The position numbers and the translations under genes are program-made. The notes under the pieces are model-generated. The model did not search any database. It worked only from the letters and a program-made list of their open reading frames with translations, and had not been told where the DNA came from. Positions 17,321-26,552 of a stretch of DNA of 64,000 bases are shown one piece after another (position 1 is the stretch's first letter; every line of letters begins with the position of its first letter). The DNA lies in assembly GCA_023954475.1 (NCBI GenBank), contig JAMLHW010000002.1, positions 539,562-603,561 on the forward strand, in the 5' to 3' direction. Origin of the DNA: Anaerolineae bacterium. Its GTDB lineage: Bacteria > Chloroflexota > Anaerolineae > Promineifilales > Promineifilaceae.

Positions 17321-18511
17321 CTACATTTGCCAATTTGTGATTGACTCCTCAGGGTAAGGATTGCCACCACGAATCTTTCGAATCAGAAAATCGACGATCT
17401 GACGCACCGAGCCTAAAGTTGGTGCAGCTAGTAATACACCTAAAAATCCACCAATTGCTGCGCCTGCCGCCAAACCGACGATCACTAGCGATACCGGCAA
17501 GTTTAGTGCCTTACCTGTCAGTTTTGGATAAACGACCTGCCAGACAAATTGGCTAATCAGAAAATGGATTACCAAGACAAGGATCGTTAGTGGAATTGGC
17601 TCTAAGCCAAGTGTCGAAGACCCCTGAGAAAAGGTGACAAAGATTAGAATTGGCAACGCAATAAAGCCACCGACAAGCGGAATCAGCGAAGTTACAAAGA
17701 TCATCAAGCTTAGCGCTAATGCTGCGGGGAGACCCATGATCAAGAATTGGATCAGGCTAAGAGTAGCAATTAGCGCCGCGCTAGCCACAGTGCCGCGGAA
17801 GAAATTGATCCAAACGAGAATAACACGCCTTGTCAGGATCTGATATTCGGGCCGATGTTGCGGCGAAATCTGCCCAATCAAGCTAGTGTACAAAGTGGGC
17901 AACTCTAGCAGGAAGAAAAATGCCATAACGTGGACAACAATAGAGCCGGTGATGAAGTTAGTCACGCCGCCCACAACCTGCGGGATCAAATCAGCCAAAG
18001 TATCAATAGCCCGGTTTACTTCTTCAACCTCCTCACCCTGGACATAGCGACTTAAGGGCTCCAGGGCAAAATCAAGATTTATAAGCTTTTCGCCCGTTTC
18101 CGGATCCAAAAGCCAACCTTGTTCGGGATTATAGTCCTCAAGAAAATCTGCGAACGCCGGCAATTCCATGCTTAGTTCGGTGGCCAACCGAACAACACCC
18201 TGAATGGCAGGTATAACCAGAAAAACAAACAGAACGATGCCGACCACAAGATAGAGGCCGAAGATGATCGCTGTTGCTGCACTGTGGGACAACCTGGTAC
18301 GTGTTTCGATTTTGTGCACCGGATAGTAGAGTATAAAGACGAGGATGGCAGCCATTATCACGTAGGTCATGACCGGCCGTATGAGGGTGACACCAAATAC
18401 CAAGCCAACCAAAAGCACAATGATAGTCAAGTGCCTTGAGAAAATGCTCCAATCCGAGGGATAGGATAATGTCGACTTACCGACTTCTTCTGACTGTTGA
18501 ACAGGATTCAT
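17321..18511 (-). CDS. AI-2E (PerM/TqsA) family membrane protein
   Basis: About 396 aa with roughly eight hydrophobic segments. Pairs near the N-terminus (HLTIIVLLVGLVFGVTLI) are followed by a soluble loop (about residues 110-180), then the family's conserved C-terminal half (AALALSLMIFVTSLIPLVGGFIALPI, then LPVSLVIVGLAAGAAIGGFLGVLLAAP). Members export autoinducer-2, or act as Na+/H+ antiporters or small-molecule exporters; the role here is not defined. An in-frame start at 18580 would translate the hairpin at 18527-18576, so MNPVQQ at 18511 is chosen. No TCGGCCGA occurs in it. Confidence 0.85.
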   Translation of the reverse strand: MNPVQQSEEVGKSTLSYPSDWSIFSRHLTIIVLLVGLVFGVTLIRPVMTYVIMAAILVFILYYPVHKIETRTRLSHSAATAIIFGLYLVVGIVLFVFLVIPAIQGVVRLATELSMELPAFADFLEDYNPEQGWLLDPETGEKLINLDFALEPLSRYVQGEEVEEVNRAIDTLADLIPQVVGGVTNFITGSIVVHVMAFFFLLELPTLYTSLIGQISPQHRPEYQILTRRVILVWINFFRGTVASAALIATLSLIQFLIMGLPAALALSLMIFVTSLIPLVGGFIALPILIFVTFSQGSSTLGLEPIPLTILVLVIHFLISQFVWQVVYPKLTGKALNLPVSLVIVGLAAGAAIGGFLGVLLAAPTLGSVRQIVDFLIRKIRGGNPYPEESITNWQM

Positions 18512-18526
18512 AATGCTTTGGGTTTC

Positions 18527-18576
18527 AGCCCGTGAAGACCTCGCTGCTTTTAGCGCGGGGAGGAAACTCACGGGCT
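18527..18576. repeat. Long imperfect hairpin resembling an IS200/IS605-type end
   Basis: AGCCCGTGA (18527-18535) pairs with TCACGGGCT (18568-18576). Inside, CCTCGC pairs with GCGGGG and GCT with AGC around a TTT loop. Subterminal hairpins of this look are found at the ends of IS200/IS605-family elements, but no transposase or TnpB lies nearby. It could equally be a regulatory hairpin in the leader of the AI-2E-type gene. Confidence 0.5.
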
Positions 18577-18756
18577 TCAACGTGTCCTTTTCACGTTAGA
18601 ACATCTACACCACAACTGTGTTCGTGATGACTGTTGTTTCCAGACTCAAGTTATGCGCTGATTAGCCGCAAGCAGAACGGCTCCGGCAAACGCCAACTAA
18701 CTGCCTGGATTAAAGTTGGAATGGCCAAAACTATATCCAGCGCTTTGCATTCTTAT

Positions 18757-19695
18757 CTATTGATTACTCTGCTCTTCTTGCCAGTCAAACGATTCTGGGC
18801 CACCGGGCACACCACGTAAAGACTCAACCATACCGGGGCGACCTTGCTTGACATACTCAATCGGATCGGTAGATTTCATCGGTTTTACATCTGGTAGTTC
18901 AATACCCGTATCATAAATCTTGACCGCAACCGGCCATGAATAATTAGCCGTCAAATCTTTCAGGCTTGTTTGTCCGCCTTGGGGGCAATTGGAAACGACA
19001 ACCGTCAAATCCTGTTGAGCAATCAGTTCGACGTAATCGCCACGACGAAAACAACCGCCAGATGTGCCATAATTCATAATCGGCACCCCATCTTCCAGTA
19101 TCCAATAAGTTGGTTGGAAAATGCAGAACACTTCACCATGACGATGCCCATACATGAGCCGTTCGCCACCAATTTCATTCAAAGCTTTCAGGAAGTTAGA
19201 GTTACAAGAGTTAGGATTGACAATACCCAAACCTGCTTCTAGCTGCCCTTCATTACAACGATGGTTGTTGTAGTTAAACATATGTTTGCCACCAGGACCC
19301 ATCTTCTTTTTCAATGCCTCATAATTAACCGTGTCGCGAATAATGGTCGCCATCGGTCGCCAAAAAGGCGTTGTCGAAAAGAAGGTGTAGCCCTCACGTG
19401 GAACAGGCCCTTGGAAAGTGGCCGTATGGTATTGGGACATCGATTCATATAAGGGATTGCGTTGGTTGAGCATCATAATATCAAGAATCTGGTTGCCATC
19501 TTTTAACTCAAAACGGAACGATTGCCCTTTATTGACGTTGAACCAAATGCCGTCAAATGGTTTTGTTTCCAGCTCTTTAACGAGGGTAAACTCCCCTGCT
19601 TTTTGCTTAGGCAATGCACGCTCGTACACATCACCGACCCGATCAAAAAATACATGTGCTTTTTCTGCAACAATATCGTAATTATCGTTCGTCAT
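18757..19695 (-). CDS. DUF1989 / urea carboxylase-associated family protein
   Basis: About 312 aa. It carries the DUF1989 hallmarks: an N-terminal FDGIWFNVNKGQSFRFEL segment, ILDIMMLNQRNPLYESMSQYHT in the middle, and a C-terminal GDYVELIAQQDLTVVVSNCPQG ending in the conserved Asn-Cys. Related proteins are encoded beside urea carboxylase or amino-acid catabolic genes; their biochemical role is uncertain. The ATG at 19695 has GAGGTGA upstream. The neighbour upstream is a broken amidinotransferase, suggesting both once belonged to a guanidino/urea-related nitrogen pathway. The gene lies in the octamer-free island. Confidence 0.75.
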   Translation of the reverse strand: MTNDNYDIVAEKAHVFFDRVGDVYERALPKQKAGEFTLVKELETKPFDGIWFNVNKGQSFRFELKDGNQILDIMMLNQRNPLYESMSQYHTATFQGPVPREGYTFFSTTPFWRPMATIIRDTVNYEALKKKMGPGGKHMFNYNNHRCNEGQLEAGLGIVNPNSCNSNFLKALNEIGGERLMYGHRHGEVFCIFQPTYWILEDGVPIMNYGTSGGCFRRGDYVELIAQQDLTVVVSNCPQGGQTSLKDLTANYSWPVAVKIYDTGIELPDVKPMKSTDPIEYVKQGRPGMVESLRGVPGGPESFDWQEEQSNQ

Positions 19696-19753
19696 GATAG
19701 TTCTCACCTCGTTTTATCCTTTAAACCATCTGTTTGTATATTGTCGGTCTTTA

Positions 19754-20737
19754 TCAGTGCAATTCACTTTCACGCACGAGTGGATGGTGCGAACAGCGGA
19801 AAGAGCCACCCCAAAGCGAAACCGTATCATACAGAATGGTATAGACTGTTTGTCCGTGATTTACCAAGGCTTCAGCCACCTGTTCATGTTCTTCCGCACA
19901 AATGTAGGTTTGCTCATCGAAAACCAGACCATTACAGGCGAGTTTGATGATGTCCTCAACGGTGACATCGATTAGATCCAGCCGTCTAGAAAATCGGGCA
20001 ACCCACATCAACAAAAGCTTCGCGGCAGACAATTGCCAGACCGGGGCGAGGCAGGCTCAGAACCACGTCCAGGTGCAAAAAGCCGCGTTTTAACGCAATA
20101 GGATGCACGCGATACGCTGGCCCTAAAAGCGTTGCAGCCATTGGATACCGGCCATATTCGAGGCATGGCCTGAAACGCCCGCATAAATATCGCGCCCGGC
20201 CAACAGTACATCGCCACCTTCCAGGAATGGGCCAGGACCATAACCCATCGTGCCGCGTTCGGGGATAGGCTGTGGCATGGAAACCCAGTTAGCATTGCTG
20301 TTGACCAGCCGCTCTTCGATGGCGTGGCGAATGCCGAACCGTTCTTTACGTCGTTCAAACTCGCGCATTGAGGTCTCTATGACATTGTTGCCAATAACCA
20401 GAAGAGGATCACGGGTGAAACATTGCTGTACGCCTTCTTTGAAGTTCACTAAAAAATCTGCTTCATCATCGGTGAGCGGTACTGCACGATGCACAGTCAC
20501 GCCAAGTGAGCGTAACAAATCGGTGAAGTCATCCATTTGCGATACGCTTTTCTGGTATAGGCCGGGAGACGCTTCACTCAGAAGCATACCTTGAAAATCC
20601 TTGATGAATTGTTGAATTTCAGGCGTTACGAACTCGTATTCGTCACTCCAGTTTGGTATCCGCATGCTGACGGCCGTTCCAACAATTGCCTCTTTCAGCG
20701 TTCCCCATTCGTGATGAACCTTGATATCTGTTGGCAT
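19754..20737 (-). pseudogene. Amidinotransferase (arginine deiminase superfamily), frameshifted
   Basis: The N-terminal 204 residues are intact (HHEWGTLKEAIVG ..., then GYGPGPFLEGGDVLLAGRDIYAG) and stop at about 20123 after LQRF. In another frame the sequence continues LLGPAYRVHPIALKRGFLHLDVVLSLPR..., read in part, to AFVDVGCPIF and a stop. A third frame resumes at DLIDVTVEDIIKLACNG and runs to WGGSFRCSHHPLVRE, which carries the catalytic Cys. At least two or three single-base indels within about 160 bp (19960-20125) are needed to restore one frame. This looks like a decaying glycine/inosamine amidinotransferase-type gene; clustered sequencing errors are the alternative. Confidence 0.8.
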
Positions 20738-21062
20738 TGTAATTCCCCCAAATGTATCTTGCTGGTTGATTATTTTGGATATGCTGGATTTGATCGCATT
20801 TCCGCGCTTTCAAAACAGCTTGGGTTTTAGGGCGTATCGGTCGCTACAATCATCTCTCGTAAAATGCAGTCTCAATCGTCAGTCGATATTGCGAACATAC
20901 AACATCAAGCGTGCATTGATCTTGTTGCTGCCAACCAGTTGCATCGGTGAAGTACTACGATTTCCAGCTATAGCCAGGCTCCGTACAGAAAAGATTTGCT
21001 TGTGTTTCGTATTTCCTCCGTTTTTAGACATGTTTCGACTGCATTGTGGAAAGACAATGCAC
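20738..21062. other. Gene-poor stretch with one hairpin
   Basis: About 325 bp with no convincing coding sequence; the longest plus-strand frame through it is antisense to the neighbouring gene and has no recognisable motifs. A perfect inverted repeat, TGCATTG/CAATGCA, at 21040-21061 lies just past the stop of the minus-strand gene ending at 21063. It may act as a weak terminator, but no T-run follows. Confidence 0.45.
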
Positions 21063-21479
21063 TCAACTGGACATATTCTGCTGACCTACGGCGTCATTGT
21101 CCCGGCAGAATGCACCGAGCATCTCGACCAGCTTACCGGCAGACACACCTTCCAACAAAACTGCATCCGCACCGAATGCTCGTACGGATTCTGTCATCGT
21201 CGTGCTCTCGACGAAAGCTAAACATTGTGCATTTGGCCAACATTGCTTGAGCGAGGCAATTTGTCTCGCCTGGATGCGGCCAGGTCCAATTTCGTCTGCA
21301 CTAGATGCTACAAAGGCGAGTACGATGTCCGGCACGATATTACCGAGTGCCTTACGTAGCGCATCGATCGTAACCGCACTGGTTATGTGGCTAGGTCCCA
21401 ATGCGCTCCGCAATATGACGTAAAATGCCGATTGCAACTGTAACGGTCCGATAAACGCAACATTGCGCAACAGCTCCAT
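21063..21479 (-). CDS. Receiver-like domain protein lacking the phosphoacceptor Asp
   Basis: About 138 aa. The pattern of beta strands and the phrases ALGNIVPDIVLAFVASS, ASLKQCWPNAQCLAFVES and RAFGADAVLLEGVSAGKLVEML follow a CheY-like receiver fold. The acidic pair near the N-terminus is replaced by FIGPLQ, and no Asp stands at the phosphorylation position (LAFVASS). It is therefore probably an unphosphorylated pseudo-receiver. It begins 7 nt after the hydrolase gene and is likely co-transcribed with it. The longer in-frame start at 21506 would overlap that gene, so ATG at 21479 is used. Confidence 0.65.
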   Translation of the reverse strand: MELLRNVAFIGPLQLQSAFYVILRSALGPSHITSAVTIDALRKALGNIVPDIVLAFVASSADEIGPGRIQARQIASLKQCWPNAQCLAFVESTTMTESVRAFGADAVLLEGVSAGKLVEMLGAFCRDNDAVGQQNMSS

Positions 21480-21486
21480 TGCGAAT

Positions 21487-23496
21487 TCACTCCGGTGGCA
21501 AGACAAACACAGGTAATAGCGCCTGTGTGCAAGTGGTGTTTACAGGCTGGGATGGATTATTGAGGAACGCAGCGCCAATATCTTTGGCGCATTGCGAATA
21601 ACGAATCGCACCGTGACCGGTTTCTGGAAAGAGAACAACCTGGCTGTTGGCGAGGTTTTCGGCCGAATCCATCCCCCAACTGATCGCAGTCTGTGTATCG
21701 GCCGAACCGAGTAAAACCAGGGTCGGTATGTCGCTTTTCACCGGCTCATGGAATGTCGCCACTTCCTGCCCGGTCGGAAACAAAGCGCACGACAGCAACA
21801 GATTCTGAACAGTCACCCGCTTGCCTGTACCGACTTGTGGAATAATCAACTGGTCAAACGCGTCAAATGCGCCGTCGACGCTGTTGAATGGCACGTGTTC
21901 CTGGCATACGTAAACTCGCAGCGCCAACTGCACCGCAAACAGATAGGCATAATCTCGAGCTTTACCAAAGATGATGGTCGTCAAATCGACAACGTCCTCC
22001 TCGTCCATTGAGTCTGCGATTGCGAGCAATTGATTGGCGTAGACGCCCTGAAAATTATCTGTGACGAATGCGCGTACCGTGTCTACAGTCGGTTCCTGCA
22101 GAGGCAGTGCGAGATACGCTTCGTTGAGTTCCAGGCGCTGGTCGAATGGTTGGGCATTCATCGCTTCGTGAAAGGCTAAATCAAAGCGGGAAGCGGCTGA
22201 AGTGCCCATTTCGTCGAGCACGATCTGCGCCTCGCCTCGATTGAGAAAACTGTCCGCCGTTTTTTCGAGTTCTCGTGCTTGCCGGCGCAACGCCAGCGCC
22301 GATTCGATGAACAGTTCCGCATCGGCCGATAACTCCAGGTCTGTATAACGCAGCGCAACGGGATCAAAATCGGCCGAAACAGTTGGTGGCAATTGGTTGT
22401 TCAATATCGTGTCAAGCGTCGTCGTTTCACCCTGTTCCAGTTCCCAGATCATGAGCGGGAAGAAACCACCCAACCCTGGGCGAATGTCGCTTTGCCGCAA
22501 TGCAGCCACGACTTCGGCCGATGAGATCGACCGACCATCCACCGTTGTAATCGGCTGCTCGTCGAGCTTGTCGAGCAACGCCACAAACCGCTCCTGTAGA
22601 TCGGGATATGCTTTCTGACAGTCCGGATCGACTTCGCAGAAGTAGAACAGCGATAACAACGCCTCGACGTTGGGTTGTCCCAGATTCTCGTACAGTTTGA
22701 TATGGGCCGGGGCGACAGAGTCCAGAATAACGCTGCGCAGTTGTTCGGGATAGCGGCGCATCACCTCCAGCGCTACCTGCGTACCGTATGAAAAACCATA
22801 CAGGTTGAACTCCGTATAACCCAGCGCCTCGATGAGCGTAACGACGTCGCGTGCGTTGTTCAGTGTGTTGTACTGCGTTAAGTCAGTACCAATTGCTTCA
22901 AATCGGTCCAGGCACACTTGGTACAAAAGCATGTTGACGGCCACTTCGTTATTTCCTTCGCTACCGTTACTCAATGCGTCCAGGCCGCCGCGCGCATCGT
23001 CCTGCTGAGTGGCATATTCAACATCACACGCGAGCCGATTGTTGGAGTAACCAGTGCCGCGCTGGTCAAACACGATCACGTCACGCGTGCGACGCAGCGA
23101 CTCGAAGCGTTCGGTCAGTTGGGCCAGTTGCCGCATTTCGGCCGAACCGGGTCCGCCGTGCAAATAGACAACCGGATCACCTGCTGGTGCTAAACTGGTC
23201 GAGCGCAGGATGGCATAGACGAGTTCAACATGATTCCCTTCCGGCTTCCCGTAATCTTCCGATACGGTCAGAATGCCGCACACAACGGTTTCACCTTCAA
23301 TCTCGCTGAGATCGGGTTGGGCGGGACAGGGTATCTCCCGATTCGGATATGTCTCGGAGTCAAATTGCAAGTTGATTGGTCGATGTAGTGAAGAGGAATC
23401 GGCCGAAGCCACCCTATCGCGACGCGGCAAAACCACCACCACTCCAAGCGCGATAATCAGCAACAAACCGGTTGCCACAATGAACTGCTTCATCAT
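21487..23496 (-). CDS. Membrane-anchored alpha/beta hydrolase, TAP/prolyl aminopeptidase-like
   Basis: About 669 aa. The N-terminus has one hydrophobic segment (MMKQFIVATGLLLIIALGVVVVL, read in part), either a signal or an anchor, so the enzyme should be extracytoplasmic. The hydrolase fold shows HGGPG (oxyanion region), FDQRGTGYS, nucleophile elbow GFSYG, and a TAP-like C-terminal domain with PTLVLLGSADTQT and GHGAIRYSQC supplying the Asp and His. Relatives release N-terminal residues from peptides or hydrolyse esters. Three Cys pairs (about residues 60-75, 270-280 and near the C-terminus) would suit an oxidising environment. An in-frame start at 23628 would run into the upstream repeat-protein gene. 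Confidence 0.82.
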   Translation of the reverse strand: MMKQFIVATGLLLIIALGVVVVLPRRDRVASADSSSLHRPINLQFDSETYPNREIPCPAQPDLSEIEGETVVCGILTVSEDYGKPEGNHVELVYAILRSTSLAPAGDPVVYLHGGPGSAEMRQLAQLTERFESLRRTRDVIVFDQRGTGYSNNRLACDVEYATQQDDARGGLDALSNGSEGNNEVAVNMLLYQVCLDRFEAIGTDLTQYNTLNNARDVVTLIEALGYTEFNLYGFSYGTQVALEVMRRYPEQLRSVILDSVAPAHIKLYENLGQPNVEALLSLFYFCEVDPDCQKAYPDLQERFVALLDKLDEQPITTVDGRSISSAEVVAALRQSDIRPGLGGFFPLMIWELEQGETTTLDTILNNQLPPTVSADFDPVALRYTDLELSADAELFIESALALRRQARELEKTADSFLNRGEAQIVLDEMGTSAASRFDLAFHEAMNAQPFDQRLELNEAYLALPLQEPTVDTVRAFVTDNFQGVYANQLLAIADSMDEEDVVDLTTIIFGKARDYAYLFAVQLALRVYVCQEHVPFNSVDGAFDAFDQLIIPQVGTGKRVTVQNLLLSCALFPTGQEVATFHEPVKSDIPTLVLLGSADTQTAISWGMDSAENLANSQVVLFPETGHGAIRYSQCAKDIGAAFLNNPSQPVNTTCTQALLPVFVLPPE

Positions 23497-23573
23497 GAGG
23501 TGACAGTGCACATGCGAATCTGGTGGAGACCGAATCTTTCGATGAACCCGGTCTCCACAGATCGCAATGCGAA

Positions 23574-25830
23574 TCAGTTGTTGTTCTGCCCGCAGTTGTC
23601 GTTGGCCGGCACGTTGGGCCAGATGCACGCATTGATGAATGTCGTACCGGCGGGACCGCCGGCATTCAGCTTGATCACACGCGTGCCATCAGTTGCTGTC
23701 AAACCAGCACCGCTGCCAAACAGGCCAAACGGATCGCCACCACCGCCGGCACTTTCCACTGTCCAACCCGCATTCGTCAAAGCCGTAGAATACGTCTCGA
23801 CGACATCTTGAGGAACGGTAGTAGACATGAAGAAGAAATGACGCCCGCTGCTTTGGATTGGATTTTCCGACTTGAACTCGGCATCACTCAGTGCAGGTAC
23901 ACCGTTCAAAAGACCGGCACTAGATCCAAGCGGTGCATTCCCATTGGATACGCGATTCGTCCGGTTATTGTTTTGTCCACAGTCATCATCCACAGGTTGC
24001 GAAGGCCAGACGCAAATATCGACATGCGTTGAACCGATCGGTCCACCCGCATTGAGCTTGAGGTATCGTGAGCCATTAGTGGCAGTCAGACCAGCACCAC
24101 TTGCAAACAAGCCGAACGGGTCGCCACCACCGCCACTGTTCTTAATGGTCCAGCCATTATTCTCAAGCGCTGTTTGGTACGCCCCGGCGACATCGGCCGG
24201 AGCGTTGGTCGTCGTGTAGTAGAAGTGACGTCCATTCTCCTGAATGCTGTCCTGTGCTTGATAGGTGGCGTCTGCAGGGGCGGGTACATTGTCCAGCAGC
24301 GAGCCTCCGGATCCCAGTTGGGCGTTGCCACGTGCATTCTGATTTTGTCCGCAGTTGGTATCGCTTGGCTGTGCCGGCCAGATGCATGCATCGACAAATG
24401 TCGAACCTGCCGGACCGCCTGCATTCAGGCTGATGTAGCGTGTGCCGTCGCTGGCAGAGAGGCCCGCACCAAACAAGCCGAACGGATCACCGCCGCTACT
24501 CAGGATTGTCCACCCCGCGTTCTCCAGCGCTCTTTCGTATGCACCGACTATCGATGAAGGCCCATATTCTGACGTAAAGAAGAAGTGGCGTCCACCTTCC
24601 TGGATACTGTCTTCGGCCTTGAACTCAACACCATCGAGTTCCGGAACACCGTCGAGCAATTCGCCAACGCTACCGAGAGTTGCACTACCATTTGTCTGGG
24701 CATACGCATCCTGGTCACAATCATTGTTGCTCGGTTCGGATGGCCATACACAAATGTCCATGTAGGTTGCACCTACCGGACCACCTGCATGGACCTTGAG
24801 GTAGCGATCCGCGTTTGTCGCGGTCAGACCTGCGCCACCACCGAACAAACCAAACGGATCACCGCCACCACCAATGTCATCAATACGCCAGCCGGCAGCC
24901 TCAAGTGCTGTGCCGTATTTGCTAACCATTTGGCTCGGATTTTCGCTGCTGGTGTACCAGAAATGCTGACCGCCTTCCCAAATGGCGTTCTTTGCCTGGA
25001 AATCTGCATTAGCCGGTTCCGGAATACCACTTGTCAGCGTTGCAGCTTCTCCGAAGAACGCATTGCCGTCGCTCTGGTTGTTATTCTGGTCACAATTATC
25101 ATCATCCGGTTGTGTCGGCCAGACGCAGATGTCAATGAAGGTTGATCCTGGCGGGCCGCCGGCGTTGAATTTGAGATAACGCTCATCGTTGGTTGCGGTC
25201 AGACCGGAACCACTACCAAACAAGCCAAACGGATCGCCGCCACCGCCGCTGCTCTCGACTGTCCAACCGGCAGCTTCAAGCGCAGCGCTGTAGTCACTGG
25301 TTGCGCTGGCGGGTGCGTCAGACGTCGTGTAGAAAAAGTGGCGTCCGCTTTCTTGAATTGCATCTTCAGCGCGGAACTTTGCATCGGCCGGTTCTGGAAC
25401 ACTTGCGAGCAAGTCGGCGCTGCTCCCCAATGCGGCGTCGCCATTATCGGTCTGCTGCTGATCGGGCTGTCCGCAATCGTCGTCACTCGGTTCTGTCGGC
25501 CAAATGCAGATATCGACATGGATGTTGCCGGAGGGTCCGCCGGCATGCATCTTGAGATAACGCGAGTCATTTGTCGCTGTCAAGCCTGCCCCGCTGAAGA
25601 ACCCGAACGGATCACCGCCGCCGCCACTGTCTTCAACTGTCCACCCAGCAGACTCGAGGGCATTCTGGTAATCGCTGACAATATCGGCCGAATCATTGAC
25701 GGACGTGAAATAAAAGTGACGCCCACCTTCATGAATCACATCTTCAGCCATAAATTTCATGTCTGCCGGCTCCGGCACGCCGGTCAACAGATCGACGGCA
25801 TCACCCAACGCAGCAGTGCCACCAGACGAG
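23574..25830 (-). repeat. Six tandem coding repeats of about 370 bp
   Basis: Equivalent GDPFG codons recur near 23716, 24109, 24474, 24844, 25219 and 25592, giving periods of about 393, 365, 370, 375 and 373 bp. Length differences lie in Gln/Asn/Asp-rich linkers (for example NQNARGN, NNRTNRVSNG). DNA similarity is high around the GGGGDPFG block, making unequal recombination possible. Confidence 0.88.
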
Positions 25831-26552
25831 GACACGTCAGCCGTGCTTTCCTCTGCAACCGGTGCAGTGGCGGCCGACGCATCGCGGTCACCGGCTATGT
25901 ACATCAAATCAACCGACAATTCGGGATCGCCGAAGTAATCATTGCCTTGAGCAAAAAGCATGAGCGTAAAACCGGACGGTATTTGCTCTGCGCTGAGGCC
26001 ATCTTCCAGATTAGCAATGACGGTTGCACCTTCGGTCGAAAAATCATGCCAGTTCCACTCCGGGTGCTCATTGCTGAGTGCGCCGATCACCCCTTCGACG
26101 ATCACATCATCGTCTTTGCAGCAGTTGTCGGCAATTTCAGCGACCGTATGGGTCGGCTGCACATTGCTCGGTTCGAGAACCTGCAAACCATAGACATCGA
26201 CTTTCAAACCATTGTTGTTTTCCGCCTTGCCGATAATTCTGACTGTCACGCCCGCAGGGATCGCCGCATCGGGTACTTCGTCTTCAAAATCGATGGTTAA
26301 ACTGCCGCTGTCATCAACAAAGCGATAATAGTTCCAGTTACCTATCGTTTCTTCGCCTATCTGCCCTTCAATGACGACAATGTCGTCTTCACAACACCCT
26401 TCAGTGATGTCGCGTGCTGTATGTGACACTGCCCATACCCAACCTGCATCCGACTGGGCAGATGCAGAGTGACTGTACGTGAGGGACAAGGCAACAATGC
26501 TAACGGCTCCGATAAGAAGCCCGAACAGGATAATTTTGGGAATGCGTTGCAT
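23574..26552 (-). CDS. Large secreted repeat protein: two OB-like N-terminal domains and six 123-aa repeats
   Basis: 992 aa with a signal peptide (IILFGLLIGAVSIVALSL ... SASA). Residues 40-220 contain two related segments, each with an adjacent Cys pair (ITEGCCEDDIVVIEGQIG; IADNCCKDDDVIVEGVIG), resembling OB-fold nucleic-acid or ligand-binding modules. From about residue 245 to the end are six tandem units. Each runs from VPEPAD..F.AED through GRHFFYT, ALE.AGWT, GGGGDPFGLFG, GLTATN..RYLK and AGGP.GST..D.C.WP..P to DNCGQ. Each unit has two Cys, probably a disulfide. No known function is recognised; a surface or matrix protein is plausible. Only one TCGGCCGA (25683) lies in it. Confidence 0.85.
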   Translation of the reverse strand: MQRIPKIILFGLLIGAVSIVALSLTYSHSASAQSDAGWVWAVSHTARDITEGCCEDDIVVIEGQIGEETIGNWNYYRFVDDSGSLTIDFEDEVPDAAIPAGVTVRIIGKAENNNGLKVDVYGLQVLEPSNVQPTHTVAEIADNCCKDDDVIVEGVIGALSNEHPEWNWHDFSTEGATVIANLEDGLSAEQIPSGFTLMLFAQGNDYFGDPELSVDLMYIAGDRDASAATAPVAEESTADVSSSGGTAALGDAVDLLTGVPEPADMKFMAEDVIHEGGRHFYFTSVNDSADIVSDYQNALESAGWTVEDSGGGGDPFGFFSGAGLTATNDSRYLKMHAGGPSGNIHVDICIWPTEPSDDDCGQPDQQQTDNGDAALGSSADLLASVPEPADAKFRAEDAIQESGRHFFYTTSDAPASATSDYSAALEAAGWTVESSGGGGDPFGLFGSGSGLTATNDERYLKFNAGGPPGSTFIDICVWPTQPDDDNCDQNNNQSDGNAFFGEAATLTSGIPEPANADFQAKNAIWEGGQHFWYTSSENPSQMVSKYGTALEAAGWRIDDIGGGGDPFGLFGGGAGLTATNADRYLKVHAGGPVGATYMDICVWPSEPSNNDCDQDAYAQTNGSATLGSVGELLDGVPELDGVEFKAEDSIQEGGRHFFFTSEYGPSSIVGAYERALENAGWTILSSGGDPFGLFGAGLSASDGTRYISLNAGGPAGSTFVDACIWPAQPSDTNCGQNQNARGNAQLGSGGSLLDNVPAPADATYQAQDSIQENGRHFYYTTTNAPADVAGAYQTALENNGWTIKNSGGGGDPFGLFASGAGLTATNGSRYLKLNAGGPIGSTHVDICVWPSQPVDDDCGQNNNRTNRVSNGNAPLGSSAGLLNGVPALSDAEFKSENPIQSSGRHFFFMSTTVPQDVVETYSTALTNAGWTVESAGGGGDPFGLFGSGAGLTATDGTRVIKLNAGGPAGTTFINACIWPNVPANDNCGQNNN

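Noticed and set aside
20721..21221. Plus-strand open frame crossing the gene-poor stretch
   Set aside because: No motif or ribosome-binding site, and its second half is antisense to the receiver-like gene.
23574..25830. Regularly spaced repeats considered as a CRISPR array
   Set aside because: Units are about 370 bp, coding and diverged; there are no short identical repeats with unique spacers and no cas genes.
25338..26300. Plus-strand open frame of 320 codons opposite the repeat protein
   Set aside because: The minus-strand reading has a signal peptide and six matching repeats; the plus-strand reading has neither.
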